Source: an uncultured Actinomycetes bacterium
Lineage (GTDB): Bacteria; Actinomycetota; Actinomycetes; Nanopelagicales; Nanopelagicaceae
Direction: 5' to 3'
DNA: 5,173 nt
Assembly: GCA_903899145.1 (NCBI GenBank)
Contig: CAIUHY010000012.1
Span: 1 to 5,173, forward strand
How positions within the stretch are numbered: position 1 is the stretch's first letter; each line of letters begins with the position of its first letter. Below the pieces are notes generated by a model. That model was not told the origin of the DNA and ran no database searches. It was given only the letters and a program-made list of their open reading frames with translations. The position numbers were made by a program, and so were the translations under genes. Of the stretch, positions 1 to 5,173 are shown in pieces.

Positions 1-65
1 GAGCAGCTCGGTAGCTCGCTGGGCTCATAACCCAGAGGTCATAGGTTCAAATCCTGTCCCCGCTA
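1..65 (+). tRNA. Initiator tRNA-fMet (CAT), 5' end cut off by the window
   Basis: Carries formyl-methionine to the ribosome to start translation. The window begins at standard tRNA position 10, so the 5' acceptor strand and positions 8-9 are missing. Visible parts are the D stem GAGC/GCTC (1-4 with 14-17), the anticodon stem CTGGG/CCCAG (19-23 with 31-35) around loop CTCATAA with anticodon CAT at 26-28, a 5-nt variable loop (36-40), the T arm (41-57) with TTCAAAT, the 3' acceptor strand CCCCGCT (58-64) and discriminator A65. Initiator rather than elongator identity rests on three consecutive G:C pairs at the base of the anticodon stem and on the A11:U24 pair in the D stem, both hallmarks of bacterial initiators. 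Position 72 is U, so a 1:72 mismatch is possible but position 1 is not visible. CCA is not encoded (ACT follows), so it must be added by nucleotidyltransferase. Confidence 0.93.
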
Positions 66-67
66 CT

Positions 68-793
68 ATGAAATACCTTTACGACCCATCTTCAGATGAG
101 TTAATCGCATCATGTGCGGCAAGAACTGTAGATGCCATCGCACATGCATGGCGCGAGGGTCGCAGAGCACAGATTGTTGTTACTGGCGGTCGCACCGGAT
201 ATGCAAGTGCTAAAGCGATTGATATCGCTCTATTTAGACTCATTCGCAATAACGAAAGTTTTGAAGGGTGTGTTGTTCACATTTGGTTTAGTGATGAGCG
301 CTTTGTTTCATCAGGCAGTGATGAAAGAAATGACAAAGGTTTGATTGAGGGCTTCTCACTATCTACAGCGCATTGTGTTTTCCATGTTGTTGATTCAGCA
401 GGGGATCACTCAAGGGAAGAACTTGAGGGAGCGGCTGCAAACTATGCCCGTGATATGGAATTAGAAGTTGGTAACAGGGCATTTGATTCAGTCGTCCTCA
501 GCATGGGCGAAGACGGCCATATCGCCTCATTGTTTCCAGGCCAGATTGATCCAGCTGAACCACGCTATGCGATCGCTGTTGCAGACTCTCCAAAGGCTCC
601 AGCGCTTCGAGTAAGCATTTCTCTCTCACGACTTGCCAATGCGAGTGCGATTTACATTTTTTGCTTAGGAGAAGGCAAAATAGGAGCAGTGGAGGCTGTT
701 CAAAGTGGACCGGTAGGGCTACTTGCGGCTAATTCTAAAAATGCTCAGGTAATAATCATGACTGATCAATTAATTAGTGGAGTTAAGCAATGA
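68..793 (+). CDS. pgl: 6-phosphogluconolactonase
   Basis: Cytoplasmic enzyme that hydrolyses 6-phosphogluconolactone to 6-phosphogluconate, the second step of the oxidative pentose phosphate pathway. The 241-residue protein is the usual length for the Pgl/DevB family (NagB-like fold). Visible motifs are VVTGGRTG (37-44, phosphate loop), WFSDERFV (73-80), DERN (85-88), the signature MGEDGHIASLFPG (146-158) with the probable catalytic His151, and SPKAPALRVS (174-183). The start is effectively forced. No in-frame ATG, GTG or TTG lies between codon 1 and the GGRTG motif, and the upstream frame to base 1 has no start codon. There is no Shine-Dalgarno sequence because the tRNA ends three bases before the ATG, so translation is probably leaderless or nearly so. 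The gene overlaps gnd by 4 nt. Function is secure from motifs and neighbours. Confidence 0.95.
   Translation: MKYLYDPSSDELIASCAARTVDAIAHAWREGRRAQIVVTGGRTGYASAKAIDIALFRLIRNNESFEGCVVHIWFSDERFVSSGSDERNDKGLIEGFSLSTAHCVFHVVDSAGDHSREELEGAAANYARDMELEVGNRAFDSVVLSMGEDGHIASLFPGQIDPAEPRYAIAVADSPKAPALRVSISLSRLANASAIYIFCLGEGKIGAVEAVQSGPVGLLAANSKNAQVIIMTDQLISGVKQ
779..782 (+). promoter_or_regulatory. Shine-Dalgarno site of gnd
   Basis: GGAG lies 7 bases before the ATG at 790, inside the last codons of pgl. It is the clearest ribosome binding site in the + strand operon and supports that start. Together with the ATGA overlap it allows either re-initiation or independent initiation at gnd. Confidence 0.6.
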
Positions 794-1809
794 CGATTCA
801 AATTACCGTAGTTGGCCTTGGACGTATGGGCGCGAATATTGCACGACGTATCAAAACTCACGGAAATAGCGCCATTAGTGTCAGCGTCTTTGATGTGAAT
901 GCAGATACCGTTACAACGGTTGCGAAAGAAGGCTTTACGCCTCTTTCATCTCTTGCAGATCTCAGAAAATACAACAATGAAGAAAGTCCGCAATTTGTTT
1001 GGATCATGGTTCCTGCAGAAGTAACACAACAAACAATTCACGCTATAGCTGAGTATTTGGCCCCTGGTTCAACAATTATTGATGGAGGAAATACTTTTTA
1101 TCGTGACGATATTGCTAATGCCTCATACCTAAAGACAAAGGGAATTAACTTTGTTGATGTTGGAACAAGTGGTGGGGTGTATGGGCTTGAACGAGGCTAC
1201 TCATTAATGATCGGAGGCGATAAGGCAATTGTTGACCGACTAGAACCAATCTTTAAAGCTATGGCTTCAGGTGTTGAATCTGCTGAGCGAACACCAGGCA
1301 AAACAGGAGAACCTGCACAATCTGAATATGGTTATTACCACTGTGGTCCAGTTGGTTCTGGACACTTTATTAAGATGGTCCACAACGGAATCGAATATGG
1401 TGCAATGGCTGCTTATGCAGAAGGCTTGAATCTGATTCATGCAGCGAGTAAAGGCATTAAGCACCCAACAGCAGTAGGTGATCATGTTGAAACAAAATAT
1501 GACTTTAATATGGCTGAAGTAACTGAAGTGTGGCGTCGTGGTTCTGTTGTTGCTTCATGGCTACTAGATCTCACAACAACTGCATATGCAGAAGATCCAG
1601 AACTTGCTAGCTATGAAGGTTCGGTATCTGATTCAGGTGAAGGGCGATGGACAGTGCAGACTGCAATTGACGCTGGGGTTCCAGCAAATGTACTCAGCGC
1701 ATCTTTGATGGGTCGATTTACATCACGTGGCAATGATTTGTATGCAAATAAAGTACTTTCAGCAATGCGTAAAAAATTTGGTGGCCACCAAGAAGTGAAA
1801 AAGAAGTAA
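790..1809 (+). CDS. gnd: 6-phosphogluconate dehydrogenase, short (GndA/Gnd2-like) type, decarboxylating
   Basis: Oxidatively decarboxylates 6-phosphogluconate to ribulose-5-phosphate and CO2 in the cytoplasm. At 339 residues it belongs to the short bacterial class rather than the ~470-residue class. The Rossmann glycine motif GLGRMG is at 9-14 and the end of the second strand reads VFDVN (33-37). DGGN (98-101), the substrate-binding SGG (127-129) in FVDVGTSGGVYGLERG, and the catalytic block GSGHFIKMVHNGIEYG (189-204) supply K195, H198, N199, E202 and Y203. GEGRWT (283-288) and RFTSR (309-313) follow in the helical C-terminal domain. Asp35 stands where NADP-dependent enzymes carry an Asn-Arg-Thr/Ser type phosphate-binding motif, which suggests NAD preference (inference). 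It overlaps pgl by 4 nt and zwf by 1 nt. The pairing with a Zwf1-type enzyme resembles mycobacterial zwf1/gnd2. The tail is lysine-rich (KKK). Confidence 0.95.
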   Translation: MTIQITVVGLGRMGANIARRIKTHGNSAISVSVFDVNADTVTTVAKEGFTPLSSLADLRKYNNEESPQFVWIMVPAEVTQQTIHAIAEYLAPGSTIIDGGNTFYRDDIANASYLKTKGINFVDVGTSGGVYGLERGYSLMIGGDKAIVDRLEPIFKAMASGVESAERTPGKTGEPAQSEYGYYHCGPVGSGHFIKMVHNGIEYGAMAAYAEGLNLIHAASKGIKHPTAVGDHVETKYDFNMAEVTEVWRRGSVVASWLLDLTTTAYAEDPELASYEGSVSDSGEGRWTVQTAIDAGVPANVLSASLMGRFTSRGNDLYANKVLSAMRKKFGGHQEVKKK

Positions 1810-3191
1810 TGGTGCGCAAAGCAAAACTTGAACCAGCAGATGCTCTTGTTCTTTTTGGCGCAACAGGTGATTTAGCAAAGAAGAAGCTCTTTCCTGCTTT
1901 ATATAGCATGGCGCTTAATGACTCTCTTCATTGTGCTGTTTTTGGTGTTGCCTCAACCAAATGGGATCATGAGCAATTCGTTGCTCATGCCTTTGATGGG
2001 ATTAAAGCTGTATTCCCAGATCCAGATGAGAAGATTTTGGCCGAACTCGATAAAGAATTCTCACTCATTATTGGAAGCTACGAAGATGCAAAGCTTTATG
2101 AAGATATTGCAAAAGCGCTTAAAGATAAGAAGAATCCGGTTATTTATCTGGCTATTCCACCATCTGCATTTAGCAACGTAACTAAAGGTTTAGCAGCAGT
2201 TGGCCTCACAGAGCGCATTCGCCTTGTTGTTGAAAAACCTTTTGGGCGTGACCTTAAATCAGCTATTAATCTGCAAGATGAGCTTGAAGAAGTCCTAAGT
2301 GAAGATCGCATCTTTCGAATTGACCACTACCTTGGCAAAGAATCGGTGGAAGATATCTTGGTATTCCGCTTCGCTAACTCTATTTGGGAACCACTTTGGA
2401 ATCGTCGCTATATCAATAGCGTGCAGATCACTATGGCAGAAAACTTTGGTGTTGAAGGACGTGGCGGTTTCTATGACGGCGTTGGTGCAATTAGGGATGT
2501 ACTTCAGAACCACTTGCTCCAAGTACTTGCACTTATTGCAATGGAGCCACCAGCAGACCTTTCATCAAACATTATGGAAGATGAAAAACTAAAAGTCTTT
2601 CGCGCCATTGCCCCCCTAAAAGCAGATGAGGTAATTCGAGGCCAATACGTTGGTTACCTTGATGAAACTGGAGTTGCTCCTGGATCTAAAACAGAGACAT
2701 ATGCTGCTGCAGTTTTGAGAGTGGACAACTGGCGCTGGTCAGGAGTTCCGTTCTATCTTCGTACCGGTAAAAATCTCTCTGAAACAACGCTTGAAGTAAT
2801 TATTGAATTTAAGCACCCACCCCGGATGCTCTTTGGTGAGACACAATCGGGGGCACCTAATTTACTTAGGTTTCGGCTTGGGAAAAATGACGGCGTAGAT
2901 ATTGAGCTACAGGCGAAATCCCCAGGAGACCATCTCTCCACTGAGCCTGTGAAGCTCACTGTTAACTTCTCTGCCGCACTTGGTGATCGCCAAGAGGCAT
3001 ATGAGCGTTTGCTACGTGCTGCTATGGCGGGAGATCACATGCGCTTTACCCGTATTGATTCAGTACTTGAAACATGGAGAATTGTGGAAGATGTTATTAA
3101 TAATGAACCACACCTTTTGCCATACTTTAAAGGATCATGGGGCCCTGAGGCTGCTGAAGAACTTACGCCCGATGGTTGGCTAGCTCTTTAA
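1809..3191 (+). CDS. zwf: Glucose-6-phosphate 1-dehydrogenase, Zwf1-like
   Basis: Oxidises glucose-6-phosphate to 6-phosphogluconolactone, the entry step of the oxidative pentose phosphate pathway. The 460-residue length is normal for bacterial enzymes. The coenzyme domain opens with LFGATGDLAKKKLFPAL (15-31). EKPFG (142-146) and the signature RIDHYLGKE (170-178) give D172, H173 and K177. RDVLQNHLLQ (229-238) holds the probable catalytic base H235, VPFYLRTGK is at 313-321 and YERLL at 398-402. After the second strand the sequence reads GVASTKW (46-52). The Arg that contacts the NADP 2'-phosphate in many G6PDs is Ser49 here, as I recall for the mycobacterial Zwf1 group (GVASDD). The ATG shares its A with the gnd stop (TAATG). 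The region upstream is only a weak AAGAAG purine run, so translation is probably coupled to gnd. No opcA is in the window. Confidence 0.96.
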   Translation: MVRKAKLEPADALVLFGATGDLAKKKLFPALYSMALNDSLHCAVFGVASTKWDHEQFVAHAFDGIKAVFPDPDEKILAELDKEFSLIIGSYEDAKLYEDIAKALKDKKNPVIYLAIPPSAFSNVTKGLAAVGLTERIRLVVEKPFGRDLKSAINLQDELEEVLSEDRIFRIDHYLGKESVEDILVFRFANSIWEPLWNRRYINSVQITMAENFGVEGRGGFYDGVGAIRDVLQNHLLQVLALIAMEPPADLSSNIMEDEKLKVFRAIAPLKADEVIRGQYVGYLDETGVAPGSKTETYAAAVLRVDNWRWSGVPFYLRTGKNLSETTLEVIIEFKHPPRMLFGETQSGAPNLLRFRLGKNDGVDIELQAKSPGDHLSTEPVKLTVNFSAALGDRQEAYERLLRAAMAGDHMRFTRIDSVLETWRIVEDVINNEPHLLPYFKGSWGPEAAEELTPDGWLAL

Positions 3192-3192
3192 G

Positions 3193-3215
3193 TTATCTCA
3201 TCTCAGATGAAATAG
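3193..3215. terminator. Imperfect hairpin at the convergent gene ends, possible weak bidirectional terminator
   Basis: TCATC/GATGA arms (3198-3202 with 3206-3210) enclose a 3-nt TCA loop. After a C/A mismatch (3197/3211), TAT/ATA and a further wobble pair (3193-3196 with 3212-3215) extend the stem. It sits exactly where the zwf and orphan-gene stop codons meet. It is AT-rich and lacks a T-tract on either strand, so it does not look like a classical intrinsic terminator. It also lies within the coding end of the 158-aa gene, so it could be chance. Confidence 0.25.
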
Positions 3216-3669
3216 TAAAAGCAGCATATGTAATTCCATCTATTGCCACAATAAATATCTCTTGTGATGCTGCTATGGCATCTGTTATTTCTTGGTGAAA
3301 AGGGACAGTCGCTTTAGAAATAACAGTAGGGGGGCCAACAAGAACAGTTGAACTCTTCTGGGTATCTGGATGGCTCACTCTTGCTGCATAACCCTGAGAT
3401 GAACTATGAGTATATTCTGAAGTAGAAAAAATTATCGCCCCACGTTCTTGCAAGAAGTTCTGTACGGCTTTACTTGCTACGGAATCTTCATTCACAATGA
3501 CAGAGAAAATACAGGAGCATATAAATTCTGCTGATAAGGCAGTATCTGCAGCATTGCCAAGTGGGTGGGTCAACAAGACAAAATTATCAACATTAAAAAC
3601 TTGAACGAGTTCTTGTGGAGCATCAATTGCGCTCTTGCTTTTTTTCTTACCAAACCATAAAAAACGCAT
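3193..3669 (-). CDS. Uncharacterised protein resembling an isolated P1B-ATPase nucleotide-binding domain
   Basis: A 158-residue protein I do not recognise by name. It starts with a basic stretch (MRFLWFGKKKSKS) and has no signal peptide or membrane segment. Residues about 23-158 look like the N domain of heavy-metal P-type ATPases. NEDSVASKAV (60-69) sits where those have S-E-H-P-L-A-x-A-I, SQGYAARV (91-98) where they have G-x-G-V-x-A, and TVLVGPP (108-114) where they have the V-G-N strand. IFIVAIDGITYAAFTISSEMR-like sequence (138-158) matches the closing strands up to the D-x-x-R end. The His-Pro and first Gly of the ATP-binding motifs are missing, and there is no DKTGT phosphorylation site, so catalysis as an ATPase is not possible. 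The ATG shares its A with the hisN stop (TAATG), and an AAGG lies 10 bases upstream. It is the third gene of the rsgA-hisN operon. Expression as a real gene is likely; the fold assignment is tentative. Confidence 0.75.
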   Translation of the reverse strand: MRFLWFGKKKSKSAIDAPQELVQVFNVDNFVLLTHPLGNAADTALSAEFICSCIFSVIVNEDSVASKAVQNFLQERGAIIFSTSEYTHSSSQGYAARVSHPDTQKSSTVLVGPPTVISKATVPFHQEITDAIAASQEIFIVAIDGITYAAFTISSEMR

Positions 3670-4451
3670 TAATTCAGGGCCTTGATAAGTGCGTCATGCA
3701 GATGACCATTGCTTGTTAGTGCGCTTGCTCCGTGAACGCCATCTTTACCATCAATACTTGTAAAACGCCCGCCTGCTTCGCGGACAATGATGTCGATCGC
3801 TGCGATATCCCATAAGGCAAGTGATGGCTCAGCGGCAATATCTACTGCGCCTTCAGCTACAAGTACATGTGACCAGAAATCACCGTGTGCTCTTGTGCGC
3901 CAAATTTTCTCTTGCAATGCAAGCAATTTTTCTTTTCGATTACCCCACCCAATGAGGTCGGAATATGACAAAGATGCATCTTTAAGATCCTTTACTTCAG
4001 AAACACGAATCCGTTTTGGAGTTCCTTTATCTTCAACAACAAAAGCGCCATGGCCAAGAGCTGCATACCAGCGTCGATAAAGAGTAGGGGCACTTACGAC
4101 GCCAACAACAACTTCACCTTCTGGATTACATAAACCAATAAGTGTTGCCCATGTTGGCACGCCTCGCAAAAAGTTCTTAGTCCCATCAATTGGATCTATA
4201 ACCCAGTAGTACTTGCCGCTATGAATATCTGCTGCACCAAACTCTTCGCCAACAATGAGATCATCTGGTCGATTTTTAGATAGGTGCTCTCTTATGACTT
4301 TTTCTACTGCCTTATCGGCATCTGTAACAGGTGTGAGATCAGGTTTAGTTTCAATCTTAAGATCAAGTGATTGGTAGCGATCTTGAGTGATCTGATCGGC
4401 AAGATCGGCAAGTGATTTGGCAAGTGCTAAATCTGCGACTAGATCTCTCAT
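3669..4451 (-). CDS. hisN: Histidinol-phosphatase, inositol-monophosphatase family
   Basis: Probably dephosphorylates L-histidinol phosphate to histidinol, the penultimate stage of histidine synthesis. Actinobacteria use this Mg2+-dependent IMPase-type enzyme instead of a HisB/PHP phosphatase. The 260 residues match the family length. Visible metal-site motifs are GEEFG (68-72, Glu69), WVIDPIDGTKNFLRG (83-97, Asp86 and Asp89) and LWDIAA (213-218, Asp215). PVTDADKAVE (41-50) and the NFLRGVPTWATLIGL segment (93-107) are typical of actinobacterial HisN rather than SuhB or CysQ. The start overlaps the rsgA stop by 4 nt (ATGA), and GAAGGT lies about 11 bases upstream as a slightly distant ribosome site. 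The rsgA-hisN adjacency is common in Actinobacteria. Generic inositol monophosphatase or CysQ activity cannot be fully excluded from sequence. Confidence 0.88.
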   Translation of the reverse strand: MRDLVADLALAKSLADLADQITQDRYQSLDLKIETKPDLTPVTDADKAVEKVIREHLSKNRPDDLIVGEEFGAADIHSGKYYWVIDPIDGTKNFLRGVPTWATLIGLCNPEGEVVVGVVSAPTLYRRWYAALGHGAFVVEDKGTPKRIRVSEVKDLKDASLSYSDLIGWGNRKEKLLALQEKIWRTRAHGDFWSHVLVAEGAVDIAAEPSLALWDIAAIDIIVREAGGRFTSIDGKDGVHGASALTSNGHLHDALIKALN

Positions 4452-5173
4452 GCGCGTAGTTTACCTTCACGAAGCAGCCCGCGAAGATTATTTAATCGCG
4501 CAAGAGCTTTTTCATCCAGTGAAGGCCAATGGTTGAGTGCGCAATTTTCTTCATCATGTGAGCAATTGCGAGGGCAATGCTCAATAGCCTCTTTAAATTC
4601 GGCAAACGCACTGATCACGCGGTCTCTCTGCACATGGGCAAGACCAAAGGAGCGCACACCTGGAGTATCGATGATCCAACCATCTGCCTCGTTAATTTCA
4701 CTCTTATCAAGTGCGATAGCAACGGCGCTAGAAGAAGTATGGCGACCACGTCCAGTTACATCATTCACATCACCTGTTGCGCGGTTTGCAGCTTCGACTA
4801 AAGCATTTACAAGTGTTGATTTTCCTACGCCCGAATGGCCAAGAAGCACTGTGCGCTTGCCTCGAAGTTTTTCTCGTAGAGCAGTGAGATCGCTTCCTCT
4901 TTGAACCTGCACCTGTTCAACACCTAAATCTTTATATTGTGTAAGGAATTCTGATGGATCTGCCAAATCACATTTGGTAACAATAATGAGCGGTTTAATT
5001 CCTTGATCAAATGCAACAACGAGGGCGCGATCGACAAAACCATGTTTTGGTTCTGGGTTAGCAGCAGCAATCACAATTGCTATTTGATCAACGTTTGAAA
5101 CAATCATCCGTTCCATTCCCGCATCATCTTCAACAGTTCTGGTGAGTACATTTAGACGTGGCTCAACAACTAC
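4448..5173 (-). CDS. rsgA: Ribosome small-subunit-dependent GTPase A, N-terminal part outside the window
   Basis: Circularly permuted GTPase that acts late in 30S subunit assembly. The reading frame stays open from its stop at 4448-4450 to the window edge, giving 241 visible residues. The ATG at 5116 is internal: the 19 codons before it (…EPRLNVLTRTVEDDAG) look like the end of the N-terminal OB-fold domain, and the family is normally about 300-360 residues. Numbering from that internal Met, the GTPase motifs come in permuted order: G4 TKCD (47-50), G1 GHSGVGKST (93-101), switch TGRGRHTSS (121-129) and G3 DTPG (150-153). A zinc-binding knuckle follows with Cys181, Cys185, His187 and Cys192 (CPRNCSH…C, spaced C-x3-C-x-H-x4-C). 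The gene overlaps hisN by 4 nt. From actinobacterial synteny, aroA is the likely upstream neighbour (inference). Confidence 0.95.
   Translation of the reverse strand, partial: VVVEPRLNVLTRTVEDDAGMERMIVSNVDQIAIVIAAANPEPKHGFVDRALVVAFDQGIKPLIIVTKCDLADPSEFLTQYKDLGVEQVQVQRGSDLTALREKLRGKRTVLLGHSGVGKSTLVNALVEAANRATGDVNDVTGRGRHTSSSAVAIALDKSEINEADGWIIDTPGVRSFGLAHVQRDRVISAFAEFKEAIEHCPRNCSHDEENCALNHWPSLDEKALARLNNLRGLLREGKLRA

Noticed and set aside
19..35. Elongator tRNA-Met or lysidine-modified tRNA-Ile2, which also have a CAT anticodon
   Set aside because: The three stacked G:C pairs at the anticodon-stem base and the A11:U24 pair point to the initiator species.
42..47. TAGGTT as a -10 promoter element for pgl inside the tRNA
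   Set aside because: It fits TAnnnT loosely, but it is part of the T arm required for tRNA structure and has no visible -35 partner at the right distance. The match is as expected by chance.
1267..1485. A 72-codon open frame on the - strand inside gnd
   Set aside because: It is antisense to the catalytic block of gnd and has no motif or ribosome site; it arises from the coding constraint on the other strand.
3618..3645. GAGC/GCTC stem followed by a run of seven T as a terminator for zwf read-through
   Set aside because: The stem is only 4 bp with a 9-nt loop, and four bases separate it from the T-run. On the other strand the T-run simply encodes the lysine-rich N-terminus of the 158-aa gene.
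4533..4904. A 123-codon open frame on the + strand opposite rsgA
   Set aside because: It lies wholly antisense to the conserved GTPase domain and has low-complexity, Ser/Arg-rich composition with no recognisable motif. It is a shadow of rsgA.

Overview
The window looks like a compact chromosomal segment from a streamlined actinobacterium of moderate GC content (low-to-mid 40% by eye). The evidence is an initiator tRNA with no encoded CCA, the short 6-phosphogluconate dehydrogenase type paired with a Zwf1-type glucose-6-phosphate dehydrogenase (as in mycobacterial zwf1/gnd2), an inositol-monophosphatase-type HisN next to RsgA, and gene junctions that overlap or nearly touch. The freshwater acI / Nanopelagicales group (Candidatus Planktophila-like) is my best guess for the lineage, but this is inference.

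Left half, + strand (1-3191): the 3' part of an initiator tRNA (tRNA-fMet) is followed after only two bases by a three-gene block, pgl - gnd - zwf. Together these encode the whole oxidative pentose phosphate branch, in reverse order of the pathway: Zwf oxidises glucose-6-phosphate to the lactone, Pgl hydrolyses the lactone, and Gnd oxidatively decarboxylates 6-phosphogluconate to ribulose-5-phosphate. The junctions are a 4-nt overlap (ATGA) and a 1-nt overlap (TAATG), so the block is almost certainly one transcript with coupled translation. Gnd and Zwf both lack the basic residue usually used to grip the NADP 2'-phosphate, so this branch may yield NADH rather than NADPH.

Right half, - strand (5173-3193): an operon reading leftward, rsgA (5' end outside the window) - hisN - an uncharacterised 158-aa gene, again joined by 4-nt and 1-nt overlaps. 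RsgA is the 30S-subunit maturation GTPase, and HisN is the last phosphatase of histidine biosynthesis in Actinobacteria. The small protein resembles a degenerate, free-standing nucleotide-binding domain of a P1B-type metal ATPase; this is tentative.

The two operons converge with a single base between stop codons (3192), and an imperfect hairpin sits at that point. No gene-free stretch over 300 bases exists. I saw no mobile element, CRISPR array, riboswitch or long repeat. Most of the window is ordinary core metabolism. The points worth a second look are the tRNA/pgl junction, the cofactor residues of Gnd and Zwf, and the orphan gene.
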